Assembly: GCA_003233255.1 (NCBI GenBank)
Contig: QILH01000265.1
Location: 1-6,154 of the forward strand
Direction: 5' to 3'
DNA: 6,154 nt
DNA from: Gammaproteobacteria bacterium
Lineage (GTDB): Bacteria; Pseudomonadota; Gammaproteobacteria; UBA6429; Thiohalophilaceae
Shown here: piece by piece, positions 5,503 to 6,154 of the stretch
Layout: every line of letters starts with the position of its first letter
Numbering within the stretch: position 1 is the stretch's first letter
Position numbers and translations under genes: made by a program
The notes under the pieces: model-generated
Database searches by the model: none
What the model saw: only the letters and a program-made list of their open reading frames with translations
Told to the model about the DNA's origin: nothing

Positions 5503-5769
5503 TTAGTAAGTACGTGCGCCGGAGCGACAAGGTTATTTTTTTACTAAACCCACAATCAACCTCTGATATGCGGTGTGTGGTTTTACCCAGGCGAGGTCAA
5601 TTGGCGAAGTGACTGAGTCCAGATCGTGCGGAATAATATGAGTTTAAATCGTTATAAGTCGTTTCGGTCTAACATCGATAAATTATTTTAGTACAGAAAT
5701 AGTGCCGAGTCGTTTGTTTGAAAAGGTTATTATAATAGTCATATGAAGTGCTGTATGTCATGAGGCATA
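5503..5769. other. leader region of the downstream gene, no gene recognised
   Basis: No convincing coding frame is seen. A stem of eight pairs with one bulged C can form between AAACCCACA (5546-5554) and TGTGGTTT (5576-5583). An alternative short pairing, ACCTC (5559-5563) with GAGGT (5593-5597), would exclude it. Neither is followed by a T-run. These could be chance folds. A -10-like box lies at 5731-5736. Confidence 0.4.
5731..5736 (+). promoter_or_regulatory. candidate -10 box for the downstream glycosyltransferase gene
   Basis: A perfect TATAAT lies 33 bp before the ATG at 5770. The hexamer 17 bp upstream is a poor -35. The position fits a short leader carrying the Shine-Dalgarno sequence at 5762-5765. 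Confidence 0.4.
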
Positions 5770-6154
5770 ATGTTTGTGTGCATTATGGAGCGTCAATGGA
5801 ATATTATCGTTTTGTCAAAAACGGGTGACTTTAAATTACTGAAGCAGATACAAATGCCTAATACACTTATTATTCAGTCTCATCGCGTCCCGTTACCGTA
5901 TGCCTGGATTGAAACGTGCCTGAACACGGTTCGTGATTGGTGCAATCTGAATGAGTATGAATATTGTTTTCTTGATGATGCGCTGTTTGATTTAATTCCT
6001 GAGAAAATTCTTGAAAAAACTCAGAAACAAAAAGTCGTTGCTTCCGATCTGGCGCGATTATTACAGATTAAAAAATATTTAGACTTAAATTATGATGTTG
6101 TCGTTTGGCTGGATGCCGATTTTTTTATTTTTAATCCCGAAGAATTTATTATCC
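5770..6154 (+). CDS. putative glycosyltransferase, N-terminal part (runs off window)
   Basis: An open frame continues from ATG 5770 to the window end, 128 codons with no stop. GAGG at 5762-5765, four bases before this ATG, is a usable if close ribosome site. An upstream in-frame TGA at 5761-5763 limits the start, and ATG 5785 is the alternative but has no site. The segment ASDLARLLQIKKYLDLNYDV followed by VVWLDADFFIFNPEEF has the SDLxR plus DxD (Asp115-Ala-Asp117) arrangement of nucleotide-sugar glycosyltransferases with a GT32-like fold, where the DxD motif binds the metal and sugar nucleotide. The N-terminus (RQWNIIVLSK) fits the first Rossmann strand, so no signal peptide is expected. Substrate and product are unknown. 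It lies beyond the rpf genes on the + strand and may belong to a separate unit. Without the C-terminal part the family call is tentative. Confidence 0.65.
   Translation, partial: MFVCIMERQWNIIVLSKTGDFKLLKQIQMPNTLIIQSHRVPLPYAWIETCLNTVRDWCNLNEYEYCFLDDALFDLIPEKILEKTQKQKVVASDLARLLQIKKYLDLNYDVVVWLDADFFIFNPEEFII

Noticed and set aside
5546..5597. Alternative hairpins that might form a riboswitch or attenuator
   Set aside because: The stems are short, one has a bulge, and neither has a T-run or a known ligand-binding core.
1..6154. CRISPR array, tRNA or rRNA genes
   Set aside because: No regularly spaced direct repeats, and no cloverleaf or rRNA-like segments, were seen on either strand.

Overview
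The window carries a compact diffusible-signal-factor (DSF) quorum-sensing locus. It has a DSF synthase (rpfF, + strand) facing an rpfG-rpfC pair on the - strand. RpfG is a receiver/HD-GYP cyclic-di-GMP phosphodiesterase and RpfC is a membrane hybrid sensor kinase. The protein families and the convergent rpfF/rpfGC layout match the Xanthomonas rpf locus. The AT-rich intergenic DNA and codon use do not look like Xanthomonadaceae, so a lower-GC proteobacterium, probably a gammaproteobacterium, is the likely host. The genus cannot be told from this window.

Layout. Bases 1-334 are an AT-rich upstream region with a candidate -10 box and a weak Crp-like half site. rpfF runs 335-1228 on +. Its stop lies one base from the stop of rpfC (3785-1230, -), and a 43-bp inverted-repeat structure spans the junction. 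rpfG (4867-3761, -) lies upstream of rpfC and overlaps it by 25 bp, so the two are probably co-transcribed and translationally coupled. Bases 4868-5156 hold a divergent control region with a near-consensus Crp/Clp-type operator (5038-5053). From 5157 to 5769 there is no large gene. This stretch holds a possible 27-residue single-membrane-helix peptide, a 135-bp MITE-like element with 17-bp terminal inverted repeats and 9-bp flanking direct repeats, a GC-rich palindrome nested in that element, and what may be the remains of a small gene interrupted by it. From 5770 to the window end is the start of a probable glycosyltransferase, open at the edge.

How the genes work together (family knowledge applied to these sequences). 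RpfF makes a cis-2-unsaturated fatty acid signal. RpfC senses it and passes phosphate His-Asp-His through its kinase, receiver and HPt domains to the RpfG receiver. Phosphorylated RpfG then degrades cyclic-di-GMP through its HD-GYP domain. All catalytic and phosphotransfer residues needed for this are visible. The locus differs from Xanthomonas in three ways: no rpfH between rpfG and rpfC, no rpfB in the window, and an extra degenerate receiver-like domain in RpfC. The Crp-like operator suggests that a Crp/Clp-family regulator feeds into the rpfGC operon.
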